NCBI RefSeq assembly: GCF_009792235.1
Contig: NZ_CP046973.1
Coordinates: forward strand, 4,526,001-4,590,000
Source of the DNA: Microcystis aeruginosa FD4
Lineage (GTDB): Bacteria; Cyanobacteriota; Cyanobacteriia; Cyanobacteriales; Microcystaceae
Length of the DNA: 64,000 nucleotides
Direction of reading: 5' to 3'
In this document: positions 41,054-49,428 of the stretch, piece after piece
Layout of the letters: each line of letters begins with the position of its first letter
How positions within the stretch are numbered: the stretch's first letter is position 1
Made by a program: the position numbers and the translations under genes
Notes under the pieces: model-generated
The model's database searches: none
What the model saw: the letters and a program-made list of their open reading frames with translations, nothing else
Told to the model about the DNA's origin: nothing

Positions 41054-41113
41054 TTCTGGTAACTATCGTCATTTCAGTAATCGGTTAGCGGACAGTCATC
41101 ACCACAACCAGCA

Positions 41114-41425
41114 CAACGGACAGAATGGAATGTGCGAGATAGTTCAGCAACTTTAATCTTTATTTGTGAGCGATCCCAACAATTTCCAGCCAGAACAAAA
41201 TTAACCTATGATCTGGCTCTTCAGTGGCATAAATCAGTGCTGAAAGTGGATATTGATCGAGACAATTTATTCAAGCTGCCCAGAGAATGGAGCGGCAGTT
41301 TAGGTGATTTTGTTTTGAATGTGGCTGGTTTCAGAGAAAGTGAATGTCCCGGAATATATTCGGCCACCAAAAAAATTTTACCAGAACTACTAAACCAGTT
41401 TTATGATCAAAATCTAAGTACCTAA
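41114..41425 (+). pseudogene. Molybdenum-carrier-like protein, C-terminal remnant
   Basis: The frame reads QRTEWNVRDSSATLIFICER, LTYDLALQWHKSVLKVDID and FVLNVAGFRESECPGIYSAT to a stop at 41425. The order 'RTxxNVxDSDATLI...LNVAGPRESxxPGI' is that of putative molybdenum carrier proteins (PF12694, YpsA/LOG-like fold). The first half, with the usual SGGQTGVDRAAL loop, is absent: upstream, the frame is closed shortly before 41114. GTG at 41132 is the first possible start. So this is a gene end only. Confidence 0.6.
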
Positions 41426-41673
41426 GCAAAATTAATTACACATCTAAGCCGCTACTCCGTCAGCTTTTTGCTGTAATCAGTAAACAGTAATCAGTGATCA
41501 GTAAAAAGTAATCAGTAATCAGTAATCAGTGAAAAGACAGGAGGAAACTTCTATTTAATACTGCACACTTAAAACTCAAATCTGATAACTGATAACTTAC
41601 CCACTGATAACTGATAGCTGTCTCGGAGTCTCCCGTCTCCCGTCTCGACTAGGAAATTAATTTTGCACGACTA
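41423..41673. mobile_element. MITE family A, copy 2
   Basis: Ends AGCAAAATTAATTACACATC and GAAATTAATTTTGCACGACT are inverted at GCAAAATTAATT. The interior is built mostly from AGTAATCAGT- and GATAACTGAT-type decamers in tandem. The end of the molybdenum-carrier remnant lies at its left border. Confidence 0.7.
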
Positions 41674-41785
41674 TCTCCCATCTTCTGACTAAAGACTGAA
41701 TTGATTCTTCTTGGACGAATGCAATTCGCCCCTAAATTGCCCCACATTAGTTGTTCTGTAGAGGCTGATGGGATAGTCTTGCCAA

Positions 41786-42007
41786 TTATAACCCCAAACG
41801 CTCCTTTTGGCGGGCTTTATAAGAAGCTAACAGCCAGATAGAGCCAGAAATCAAAGAAGGAGCAAGGACGAAAAAACTGGCCATGGTCACGGGATGTTCC
41901 CGGGCCGACACCGAATAGATCATCACGGTAAAAATTAAGCCACAGTAAGCTAGTCCTAGGAAGGGGATGCCAATGACCAAAACGGCGAATCGAGTATCTT
42001 TATCCAT
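41786..42007 (-). CDS. Small membrane protein, two helices
   Basis: 73 residues with two hydrophobic segments (FAVLVIGIPFLGLAYCGLIF and MASFFVLAPSLISGSIWLLA) and a basic end (YKARQKERLGL). ATG at 42007. No partner gene is adjacent. I do not recognise a function; small proteins of this form are often conserved among cyanobacteria as subunits or stress proteins. Confidence 0.6.
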   Translation of the reverse strand: MDKDTRFAVLVIGIPFLGLAYCGLIFTVMIYSVSAREHPVTMASFFVLAPSLISGSIWLLASYKARQKERLGL

Positions 42008-42130
42008 AAAATATCCGGATTGCAGCGAAAATTTAGCTGATGGGTTCCGTTTGCCCCTATGTTTACTTATAATCTTCCTTCTGCAATTGCTTGGGGAAAA
42101 ATAAGGTATTTTTTAGAATTAGGCGGTGAT

Positions 42131-42184
42131 TATGGCAGTTATCTTAATGATGAGGTACGTTTCGTTTTGGGGAGTCAGTAGTCA
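42131..42184. repeat. Dispersed repeat with GCAGTTATCTTAATG
   Basis: GGCAGTTATCTTAATGATGA and TTTTGGGGAGTCAG match the repeat at 34518-34566. Behind it a stretch of AGTCAGTAGTCAGG-type short repeats runs to about 42260. Confidence 0.55.
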
Positions 42185-42264
42185 GGAGTCAGCTTTTTAG
42201 CCGTCAGCCGCTACTCTGTCAGCTTTTTTCTCGCTTCTCCCCACTCCCCTACTCCCCCACACCC

Positions 42265-43679
42265 TAGGGCTGTTTCATTCTCCCATCAGAATATCAAAAG
42301 TAAAAGCGATCACTGTCTTTGTAAAATGAGAAGTGACCGCCAACTTTTTAAATATATGTTGAGCTTAATAGAAAAACTAAAACAAGTCAATGACTTTCGG
42401 AAAGATAAAGGAAAAAGACACCATTTATGGATAGTATTATTAGTAATAATACTGGGAACAATGCTAGGATACTCAGGTTAGAGAGAGCTAGGAGAGTTGG
42501 CTAAAAATAATCGGCACAGGCTCAGTCAAGAATTTAACATAATTCCAGAAAGAGTCCCATCCTCTTCAACAATTAGAAGGGTAATGATGGGAGTTCAATG
42601 GCAGAGTTCGTTAAGAGTATTTAATGAATGGGCATTACAAGAATATGGACGAAAAGATGACATAAATTGGCTAAAAATAGCTGGAAAAAGTCTCAAAAAC
42701 ACCCTAGAGAATCCTAACAATGAACAACAAAATTTTATCATGTTTGTCTCATTGTTTAGTCAAGAAACTGGCTAAGTATTACACTTAAAAAGAATCGAAA
42801 ACAAAAAAGTATCTGAAATCGATGAAAGTCAAACTATAATTGAGGATTGCTCTCTCCAAAATAAAGTTTTTACTGGCGATGCTTTACAATGTCAGAAAAA
42901 AACAATCAGCTTAATAATCAAGAGTAAAAATGATTATGTTATCACCGTTAAAGGAAATCAGAAAAATCTTGATCAGCGAATACAAGACCTGAGTAATTCC
43001 TCAAAGGCAGAAAGTTGCCTTCTCGAACAAGATAATAGTCATGGTCGAAAAATATCAAGAAAAATAGAAGTTTTTAAAGTGAGGAAAAATGAAAGACAAG
43101 GGTTGGAAAATTTGCGAAGACTTATTAAATTAGAAAGAAAGGGTAGTCGCGGGGATAAAACTTATGAAGAAACAGCTTACTATATCAGTAGCCTAACCGA
43201 ATCCGCCCAAGTATTTGCTGAAATTATTCGAGGACATTGGAAAATAGAAAATCAGTTACATTGGGTAAAAGATGTAATTTTTGAGGAAGATAAAAGCCAG
43301 ATCAGTGATTTTCAAGCGGCCAGCAATTGGTCAATTCTCACAACTATAGGATTGAATCTTTTCCTTTGGGGTTTCTCTCAATAACAGAGGGACAGAGGTA
43401 GTTAGCTGAACGTTGGAAAAAACTGATAGTTTTATCGACGTAAGAAGCAGAAAAATTAGCTAAATTAACAGGATTTAATCTCAGACAATTTCAAGAGAGA
43501 TAGGCTTTTAGTGGCTTGGGAAGAAGCTTTATCAATCTCTTCATAATAAATATTGGCAGAAGATTAAAGATTAGTTATTATGAATAACTCTTTTGATTAG
43601 AAAAAGATAAACTTGAGAATCTTCGGTAAAATTTATTGACTCAAAATCAGCTGTACTTAATTTAAATGAAACAGCCCTA
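42265..43679 (+). mobile_element. ISAs1-family element
   Basis: Inverted ends TAGGGCTGTTTCATT (42265-) and AATGAAACAGCCCTA (to 43679) match perfectly over 15 bases. The length of 1.4 kb and the encoded transposase fit ISAs1. No flanking target duplication could be found by eye. Confidence 0.85.
42356..43384 (+). pseudogene. ISAs1 transposase with two in-frame stops
   Basis: One frame encodes MLSLIEKLKQVNDFRKDKGK, the H-rich HHLWIVLLVIILGTMLGYSG, then TAG at 42479; RELGELAKNNRHRLSQEFNI and onward to SLFSQETG, then TAA at 42773; and finally the core with FTGDALQCQKKTISLIIKSK, DYVITVKGNQKNL and GHWKIENQLHWVKDVIFEED. The catalytic Asp of the first motif should be near ITIDAM but here reads IENKKVSEI...; the region is partly deleted. 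No frameshift is needed, only two nonsense changes. Confidence 0.85.
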
Positions 43680-43873
43680 GATTTTGAGGGGGTCAATTAC
43701 CTAATTTTCAGGGAAAAAGTCCCTGAATTTTCCCCTTGATCACTCCTATATCCGGTACTTTTTGATTGGCAAAAGGTCTAAAAGTCTTACCCAACAAGGT
43801 TTTTAGATTTTTTCAGCAAGCCCTATTTAAGCTCTTATTTAACGGTGGTGGGCAATGTCCATCCCGGGAAAAA
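43680..43873. other. Short gap with MITE-like end
   Basis: No gene. A hairpin CAGGGAAAAAGTCCCTG at about 43710 and the ending TTCAGCAAGCCCT near 43820, which resembles the right end of MITE family C, are the only structures noticed. Confidence 0.4.
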
Positions 43874-45088
43874 CTACGGGGTGAGCGATATCGGTCTTCG
43901 GGCATTTAAACGAATCCCGCACGGCCTGTCGCTCCAGGAGCGTGCGAGCCGGTAATCGGTAGAGCGCCCCGTGGTTTTGTCCTTAACGGTGAAAGTGATC
44001 GAGCCATCTGACGACTGTTCGATACTGGCCGGTCCCTCTAGAAAAGTCCCCTCTGGAACGGTAGCGACCGGTTTGAAAGCACCTTGTATTTCCACAAAAA
44101 GAACCTGACGGGTAATTCCCCACAACGGCTCTTTATCAACTTTTTGAAACAAACTCAACCAACTTCTGGCGAGTGTCTTCGGAACAGAGATACCTATCAC
44201 CAGTGGCCCTGCTTTGATTTCCCTCAGAAAAGGATCGCGGAAACCACCAGCGTTAGTTACGAAAGTTCTCCCGGAATCAGTGCTGTGGATGTACCACCCA
44301 GTTATAACGTTCCGACTCCGCGCACTTTCTCCTGAAAGTATGGTGGTGACAGTAATCCCATCGTAAAAGAACAACTCATCTTTTATGCCTCTGAGCAAAA
44401 TACCTCGTAATTGCGGGACATCGTAAACGGGGTGAACAAGACTAGCACCCCGTGCGATCGACCCCATCTCTTTCGCTTCTCCAGCAATGATCTCGAAGGT
44501 GGTAAGGGATGATCGTCCCCAAAATGTAGCGCGATGACCAGTGATAAATACGCGCTCCAACGCACGGCTGTAAACTCCCTGAGCGAGGATACAGTTACCC
44601 CAGAAACGATGCCAAAACGAGCAGGGTCGCTCGTAGAGTTCGGGAAGTGCCTTCGGTGTGCCAAGGGTAGGGGGATTGGCTTTCAGATCGAGCCGGGCTA
44701 TATAATCGATTTGTCCTCCATCGATCCAGAGCCAACCATCTTGTGTCGAAACCAGAGCCTCAATCTGGCCGTAATCGTATTGCGGGGCCCTCACCGATAC
44801 AAGAGGTGTGGTCGCGCCACTCCGCTTCAGTAGCAGGGTATCGACACCGGAGACGACTACCTCCAACGATTGGCCCCGCGTTGGGATTGTTACTCGTGCC
44901 GGTTTATTCGGGGATAATGTTAATCTCGTCTCTGGTTTTCGCTCTACCGGTGAGAGGCAATATTTATCTAAAGGTTCGGCTATAACTCGCGGAACGTTAG
45001 CGACGAAAATTAAAAAAAACAATCGAAAAATAGGTCGCCACCAATTCCGATAATCATCCTGACCACCCCAAGAATGGCTAAATAACAT
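43874..45088 (-). CDS. Exported protein of unknown function, GC-rich
   Basis: 404 residues. A hydrophobic segment near residues 20-38 (IFRLFFLIFVANVPRVIA) is a signal peptide or anchor. The rest looks like a beta-propeller or beta-sandwich: repeated short strands such as VVVSGVDTLLLKRSG, LVSTQDGWLWIDGGQIDYIA, RVFITGHRATFWG, WYIHSTDSGRTFVTN and ASIEQSSDGSITFTVKD. The DSGRTF element recalls BNR/sialidase-type Asp boxes (S-x-D-x-G-x-T-W/F). Base composition is clearly more GC-rich than its neighbours, and it is bounded by IS elements, which suggests transfer. I do not recognise a family. Confidence 0.65.
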   Translation of the reverse strand: MLFSHSWGGQDDYRNWWRPIFRLFFLIFVANVPRVIAEPLDKYCLSPVERKPETRLTLSPNKPARVTIPTRGQSLEVVVSGVDTLLLKRSGATTPLVSVRAPQYDYGQIEALVSTQDGWLWIDGGQIDYIARLDLKANPPTLGTPKALPELYERPCSFWHRFWGNCILAQGVYSRALERVFITGHRATFWGRSSLTTFEIIAGEAKEMGSIARGASLVHPVYDVPQLRGILLRGIKDELFFYDGITVTTILSGESARSRNVITGWYIHSTDSGRTFVTNAGGFRDPFLREIKAGPLVIGISVPKTLARSWLSLFQKVDKEPLWGITRQVLFVEIQGAFKPVATVPEGTFLEGPASIEQSSDGSITFTVKDKTTGRSTDYRLARSWSDRPCGIRLNARRPISLTP

Positions 45089-45974
45089 AAGCGGTTTCTC
45101 CCGACGCTGATTGTCAGCCTTCTCGACTTGTCCTTAACCTACAGTACCACTACCGGCAATCCCGAAGTTGAGCAACCGACCACACATCATCAGGTAAATT
45201 AAATCAAGTTTGTTGTGCTTAATTAGTAAAACTTATGCAAAAAAATAAGGATAACTTAGGCTCTTCGTTACCCTTTATGCTAAATCAACAGACAAGATGC
45301 CAAGACAACATACTTCTAACCCAAAAATTCCGAAAGTTTCTAAAGCCATAGGCTCTCCGTTTTATTAGTTTAAGTTTATTGTTGATTCCCTCGACCACCC
45401 CATTCGTTGTCCTTTGCTCGAAATAACTAATGATTTCTCCAAACCAGTTTCGGATTGTTTGACAACTCTTGGTAAAAACACTGGAGGATTTTGCCAACCA
45501 TTCCGAGATGGATAGCATTCCCTCTGTCGGATTCTCTGAGGTTTCATAAATCTTTCTAAATTCTTCCTTTAACTCGTGCATCTTTTTTAAATTTGGCAAA
45601 TTTTCTTTGATAGCTTCTAGTTTGAGTTTTTGGGGTTCCGTTAAATTTTCTTCATTTTTTAACCGACTATATTTACTTCGCTTTAAAACTTCTAGTTTTG
45701 CTTCTTTTTCCGCTTTTTTTTTATTTTTCTGCGCTTCTACGGCTCTTTTTTCTGCTCTTCTCTGTTCATCTAACTCTTGATTAATTTGTTTCATGACATG
45801 GAATCTATCGGCGACTACCTCGGCCGATGGCGGGAGCATCTCACTTATGCAATGAGTATTAATACTTATAGCCGTCAAAAACTAGAAAATCTTCAACTTG
45901 AGCACAAAGAGAAATGAGATTATAATAGTTATAACTCACAATTCAGAATATAGCTCGATGGGAGGAACAATCCA

Positions 45975-46184
45975 ATGTTATCAGAAAATGAAAAAAGAAT
46001 TCAAGATTTATCCCGAGAGTTGGGAGCTTGTCTCTATGAGCAATCCCAAATTAAGAAATTTAATAACTTGGGAGAGATAGAGGAGACAGTCAGAGATTTA
46101 ATGATTCATTATGTTAACCCAGAAATCGGTATTTTTTTATCAAAACAACTACAGAAGAAACCGCCAGTCGGACGAGAAAAGTGA
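45975..46184 (+). CDS. ISKra4 upstream ORF
   Basis: 69 residues (LSENEKRIQDLSRELGACLY and EIGIFLSKQLQKKPPVGREK). It makes up the N-terminal helical part of ISKra4-type transposases. Its stop TGA overlaps the GTG start of the main ORF at 46181 by four bases (GTGA). Either two coupled proteins are made or a one-base frame change has divided a formerly single gene; ISKra4 members of both kinds are known. Confidence 0.65.
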   Translation: MLSENEKRIQDLSRELGACLYEQSQIKKFNNLGEIEETVRDLMIHYVNPEIGIFLSKQLQKKPPVGREK

Positions 46185-47038
46185 AAAGTATTTTGGGGGA
46201 ATTACCAATTACAGAAAAACAAGCGAAAAAATTAGAAATAAAGTCTCGGACTCAGATGAGTCCAATGTTAGAGAAGAACTGTTTGCTATTAAGTGGCGAT
46301 GAATCCTATGAGAAATCAGCCCAGAAAATCAAATCATTGACAGGAATTGCTGTTTCTCACAGTACCCAACAACGCCTCGTACATCGCTATCATTTTGAAG
46401 AATTACCGTCTAACCTAGAAGTCGAAGTCGAAGAAATGAGCCTAGATGGCGGTAAGGTACGACTAAGAACTGCCAAGGGAAAAGCCTTAATTTGGCGTGA
46501 TTATAAAGCAGTGAGTTTTCATCAACTGGGGGTAGCGGCTTTTTTTCAAGATAACTCAGCTTTATTAGATTTGGTTAATTCTCAAGTTTTGGCCAAGCCT
46601 TTAATTTGTTTAGGAGATGGACATGATGGTATCTGGAATTTATTTCGTGAGATAGGAGAGAAACAGGAAAGAATTGAAATTTTGGACTGGTATCATTTAA
46701 TCGAAAACCTCTATAAAGTTGGCGGTTCATTCCAGCGAATTGAGGAGGTAAAATGTTTTCTATGGAAGGGGGACGTGGACGCCGCTATCTCTTGTTGTGA
46801 AGGATGGTCAGAGCCGCAAGTTGAGAATTTTATTACTTATTTGAACAAGCATAAACATCGAATTGTCAATTATGGTTATTTGCAGGCAGAGGGTATTTCC
46901 ATTGGCTCTGGCTCTGTTGAATCAAAAATTAAACAAATTGCTCCGAGTCTCAAAATTACTGGTGCAAGTTGGGAATCTGGTAATGTACCGCAAGTCCTTC
47001 GTCATCGCTGTGCTTATCTAAATGGTTGCCTTTTTTAA
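46181..47038 (+). CDS. ISKra4-family transposase
   Basis: 285 residues with the DDE-type core: VEEMSLDGGKVRLRTAKGKA (first Asp), LICLGDGHDGIWNLFREIGE (second Asp), ILDWYHLIENLYKVG and SIGSGSVESKIKQIAPSLKI (Glu). The C-terminus NVPQVLRHRCAYLNG is typical. GTG start at 46181 coupled to the small ORF before it. No internal damage was seen, and the element has intact ends and duplication, so it may be active. Confidence 0.82.
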   Translation: MKSILGELPITEKQAKKLEIKSRTQMSPMLEKNCLLLSGDESYEKSAQKIKSLTGIAVSHSTQQRLVHRYHFEELPSNLEVEVEEMSLDGGKVRLRTAKGKALIWRDYKAVSFHQLGVAAFFQDNSALLDLVNSQVLAKPLICLGDGHDGIWNLFREIGEKQERIEILDWYHLIENLYKVGGSFQRIEEVKCFLWKGDVDAAISCCEGWSEPQVENFITYLNKHKHRIVNYGYLQAEGISIGSGSVESKIKQIAPSLKITGASWESGNVPQVLRHRCAYLNGCLF

Positions 47039-47757
47039 CTTTTTTATTGATCTCATTAAGCATTTCTACTTATTGCAAAGGTGAGATGCTCCCGCCGATG
47101 GCATCAATTCTTTCACCAAATTTTTATAGGGCAACCAAAGGTCTATGCTGACTTCTTCAATTTGCTCTAACACCTCTTTTCCCCATCCCGTAAGCGTTTC
47201 CCTCAATTCAAGAGTGTGTTCGCTTCTCTAGAATAGCTATTAGTTTTCCCGTATCTAAATTTACTAAAACCGCACAATAATTTTTTTGTCCTTTGACTAG
47301 AGCGATTTCGTCAATTCCTAGTCTTTTTAATTTCGATAGGTCTGTCTCTGTAATTTCTTCAGCTATGTCCTCTATCATTCTTTGAATCTCTTCTTCCGTT
47401 ACGTCATTTCTTCGGCTAAAATTTAAAATATCTCCTTCTTTTAATTGTTCGAGTATATTCTCGGCTAGTCTTTTCGTATAGGTTCGTTTCTTGGCGACAA
47501 AATCTAACTCTTCGCTCAAGGGTTTTCGACAATTATCGCACTTAAATTGACGACGATTAACTTGTAGGTACACTGGTTGTCCTGAGATTGGTAAATCTTT
47601 GACTAAATGTCGATGATTTTGGTGTAGTTTATCGCTCTCTAACCCACAATGAGGACAGGTTGCTTTTTGATTTTTCGATTCGATTCGGCAAACTATACCG
47701 ATATTTTCTAGGTGTAGATAGCCTTGAATAGACGTTCCTTTTAGGTTCAAAAATTTG

Positions 47758-47945
47758 TGGCTCTTCGTTACCCTTTATGCTAAATCAACAGACAAGATGC
47801 CAAGACAACATACTTCTAACCCAAAAATTCCGAAAGTTTCTAAAGCCATAGGCTCTCCGTTTTATTAGTTTAAGTTTATTGTTGATTCCCTCGACCACCC
47901 CATTCGTTGTCCTTTGCTCGAAATAACTAATGATTTCTCCAAACC
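47758..47945 (-). mobile_element. Second ISL3 3' end, truncated
   Basis: GGCTCTTCGTTACCC to CTCCAAACC is identical or nearly so to 45259-45446, the 3' end of the first ISL3. It abuts the first ISL3 coding start at 47757 and is cut by the IS4 member at 47946. The matching 5' end, 49122-49241, lies beyond the IS4 member. Confidence 0.88.
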
Positions 47946-49121
47946 CAGAAATGTTGAATCTCGTAACAAAACTTTACATTTAAGAACATGACAACCCCAG
48001 AACGCCATTTTTCAGATTGAATAGACAATTTTCCTAAACCAGTGTACATAGCTGATATGTTGACACATAAAACTCTGTAAATAGCGCAATTTATCTAATA
48101 AGCTTTTGCCAAATACTTCTTCAATATCTATTAGCTGCAAAATTAAATAAGCGATGATACAGCTATAAATTTGTATCCGAATTCCTCTCTCGTTTTTTGT
48201 GATTAAACGGTCAAGCTTTAGGTGCATTTTTAAGAACTTCCAAAGAAGTTCTATTTGCCATCTTTGTCGATACATTTCGGCAATTTCCTCATTACTTACC
48301 CCCCCTTCTCCTTCTAAGGGTAAGTCCGTCGCTATCCGAAATTCACTTTTACTTTCTAGATCACAAAACTCAACGATTCTTACCTCTACTTCTCTTTTTT
48401 CTGCTCCTAGCTTGCTCTGACCATTTTCCAGCATTTCTAGCTTCATATCATTTTTTACCCTTAAAACAAAGTGCTTGTCTTTTTTCTCTAATAATTTTCT
48501 GATTCTTTCATTAGAAGAAAAGCCTCTGTCCATTACCCCAACTCCATTTACAGGAATTTCTTCTATAGTTTTTTTCCCTTATGAGCGAGTCATGTCCTTG
48601 ACCAAAATTGATCACAATCCCCCCCACTTCTGTGGTGATACTATTTATTCCACAAAATAATTTTACTTGATGCCATCCTTTTGTCCACAACAGTTTACTT
48701 GTCAGTGAGATTATTGTCGAGTCAATTGGAAATAAAGCTTGAGCTGCTTCTTTTCCTTTTTTGTTTACTAAACTTTTATTTAATTTATTGATGATTTTCT
48801 CAAATGGTTCTGTCTCTCGGATTTTACTCGCCTTAGAAAACGTTGACGTATTGACATTAATTCCTTGCATTTTCAGGCGTGCGCTTAAGTCTCTCATGCT
48901 GACGATACTTTTATCCAGCGCAAAACCTATCCAACAGGACACAAAAGTAAATGTACTTAATGCGGGATAGTCATTTTTGGGGAGTGGCTTGAGAAGCTCT
49001 TTCATTAGTTTTGGGAAAATTGTTAGCATGGCTTATTCACATTTATTGGTGTACATTTACTTTGTTTTCTTATCTATAATATCAAATTTTGTACGACTTT
49101 TTTCCACGTTCAACACTTCTG
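47946..49121 (-). mobile_element. IS4-family element
   Basis: Ends CAGAAATGTTGAATCTCG (left) and, reversed, CAGAAGTGTTGAACGTGG (right) are inverted with few mismatches. The left neighbour CTCCAAACC and right neighbour GTATTAATC differ, so there is no target duplication; insertion was accompanied by loss of the ISL3 middle. Confidence 0.8.
48012..49029 (-). pseudogene. IS4 transposase, frameshifted at an A run
   Basis: The N-terminal frame (49029 to 48511) has ALSTFTFVSCWIGFALDKSI and the first Asp in FPIDSTIISLTSKLLW; the C-terminal frame (48533 to 48012) has VMDRGFSSNERIRKLLEKKD (second Asp), then MYRQRWQIELLWKFLKMHLK, the YREMT-like region with Glu. The two join at GAAAAAAAC near 48575: seven A where six would keep the frame (TIEEIPVNGVGVMDRG follows). 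So a one-base insertion in an A run probably inactivated it. Confidence 0.85.
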
Positions 49122-49428
49122 GTATTAATCTATTTGTGCCTTAAGTTTTTTCCTGTATGAATTTCAGCTACTTTTGAGCGTAGTTGCTCTCATCGAATTT
49201 TATTTTAAGTTAATTATTTGCATAACAATTCCCGAAGAGCCATAACTTATATGTATTGACGATACAAAAAAATGCTCTTAGGATAGTGGCAGGGATTAAT
49301 TAAAGAGTTGACGGTCTCCGATGGAGATCATTTACAATCCTCTGAATAAATAATAAGAACAAAGTAAATTGTGGGCGATGCTCACTCTACAAAATCTTCT
49401 GAGCAAATAAAATCAAAATAATTAAACT
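49122..49428. other. ISL3 5' end and leader of the surface protein gene
   Basis: 49122-49241 is the 5' end of the second ISL3, without coding content. After the target copy ATAACTTA, about 180 bp lead to the ATG at 49429. TTGACG at about 49258 and at 49311 could be -35 boxes, but no clear -10 partner or Shine-Dalgarno sequence is evident. Confidence 0.5.

Larger units (their letters stand above)
45832..47093 (+). mobile_element. ISKra4-family element
   Basis: Ends GGGAGCATCTCACTTATGCA (left) and, reversed, GGGAGCATCTCACCTTTGCA (right) match with few mismatches. A 9-base target duplication GCCGATGGC flanks it (45823-45831 and 47094-47102). About 1262 bp, inserted in the ISL3 transposase in the opposite orientation. 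Confidence 0.92.
45285..47750 (-). pseudogene. ISL3-family transposase split by ISKra4 element
   Basis: The N-terminal half (47750 to 47103) has the zinc-binding pair CPHCGLES and FKCDNCRKPL, an HTH and the first catalytic Asp in LGIDEIALVKGQ. The C-terminal half (45830 to 45285) has ADRFHVMKQINQELD with the second Asp and NGVVEGINNKLKLIKRRAYG with the catalytic Glu. Cutting out 45832-47093 and one target copy restores LMPSAEVVADRF in frame. A short frame change near 47215 is also likely, because EKRTHS ends early. The 5' end beyond 47757 is replaced by the second ISL3 end. Confidence 0.85.
45259..49241. mobile_element. Nest of four IS elements
   Basis: The block begins GGCTCTTCGTTACCC and ends CCCGAAGAGCC, and is flanked on both sides by ATAACTTA (45251-45258 and 49242-49249), an 8-base duplication right for ISL3. 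So it entered as one ISL3 element and later received others: an ISKra4 element (45832-47093), the 3' end of a second ISL3 (47758-47945) and an IS4 member (47946-49121). Confidence 0.85.

Noticed and set aside
44084..45053. Several plus-strand frames of 80-99 codons
   Set aside because: They are antisense to the GC-rich exported protein gene; high GC reduces stop codons on the opposite strand.
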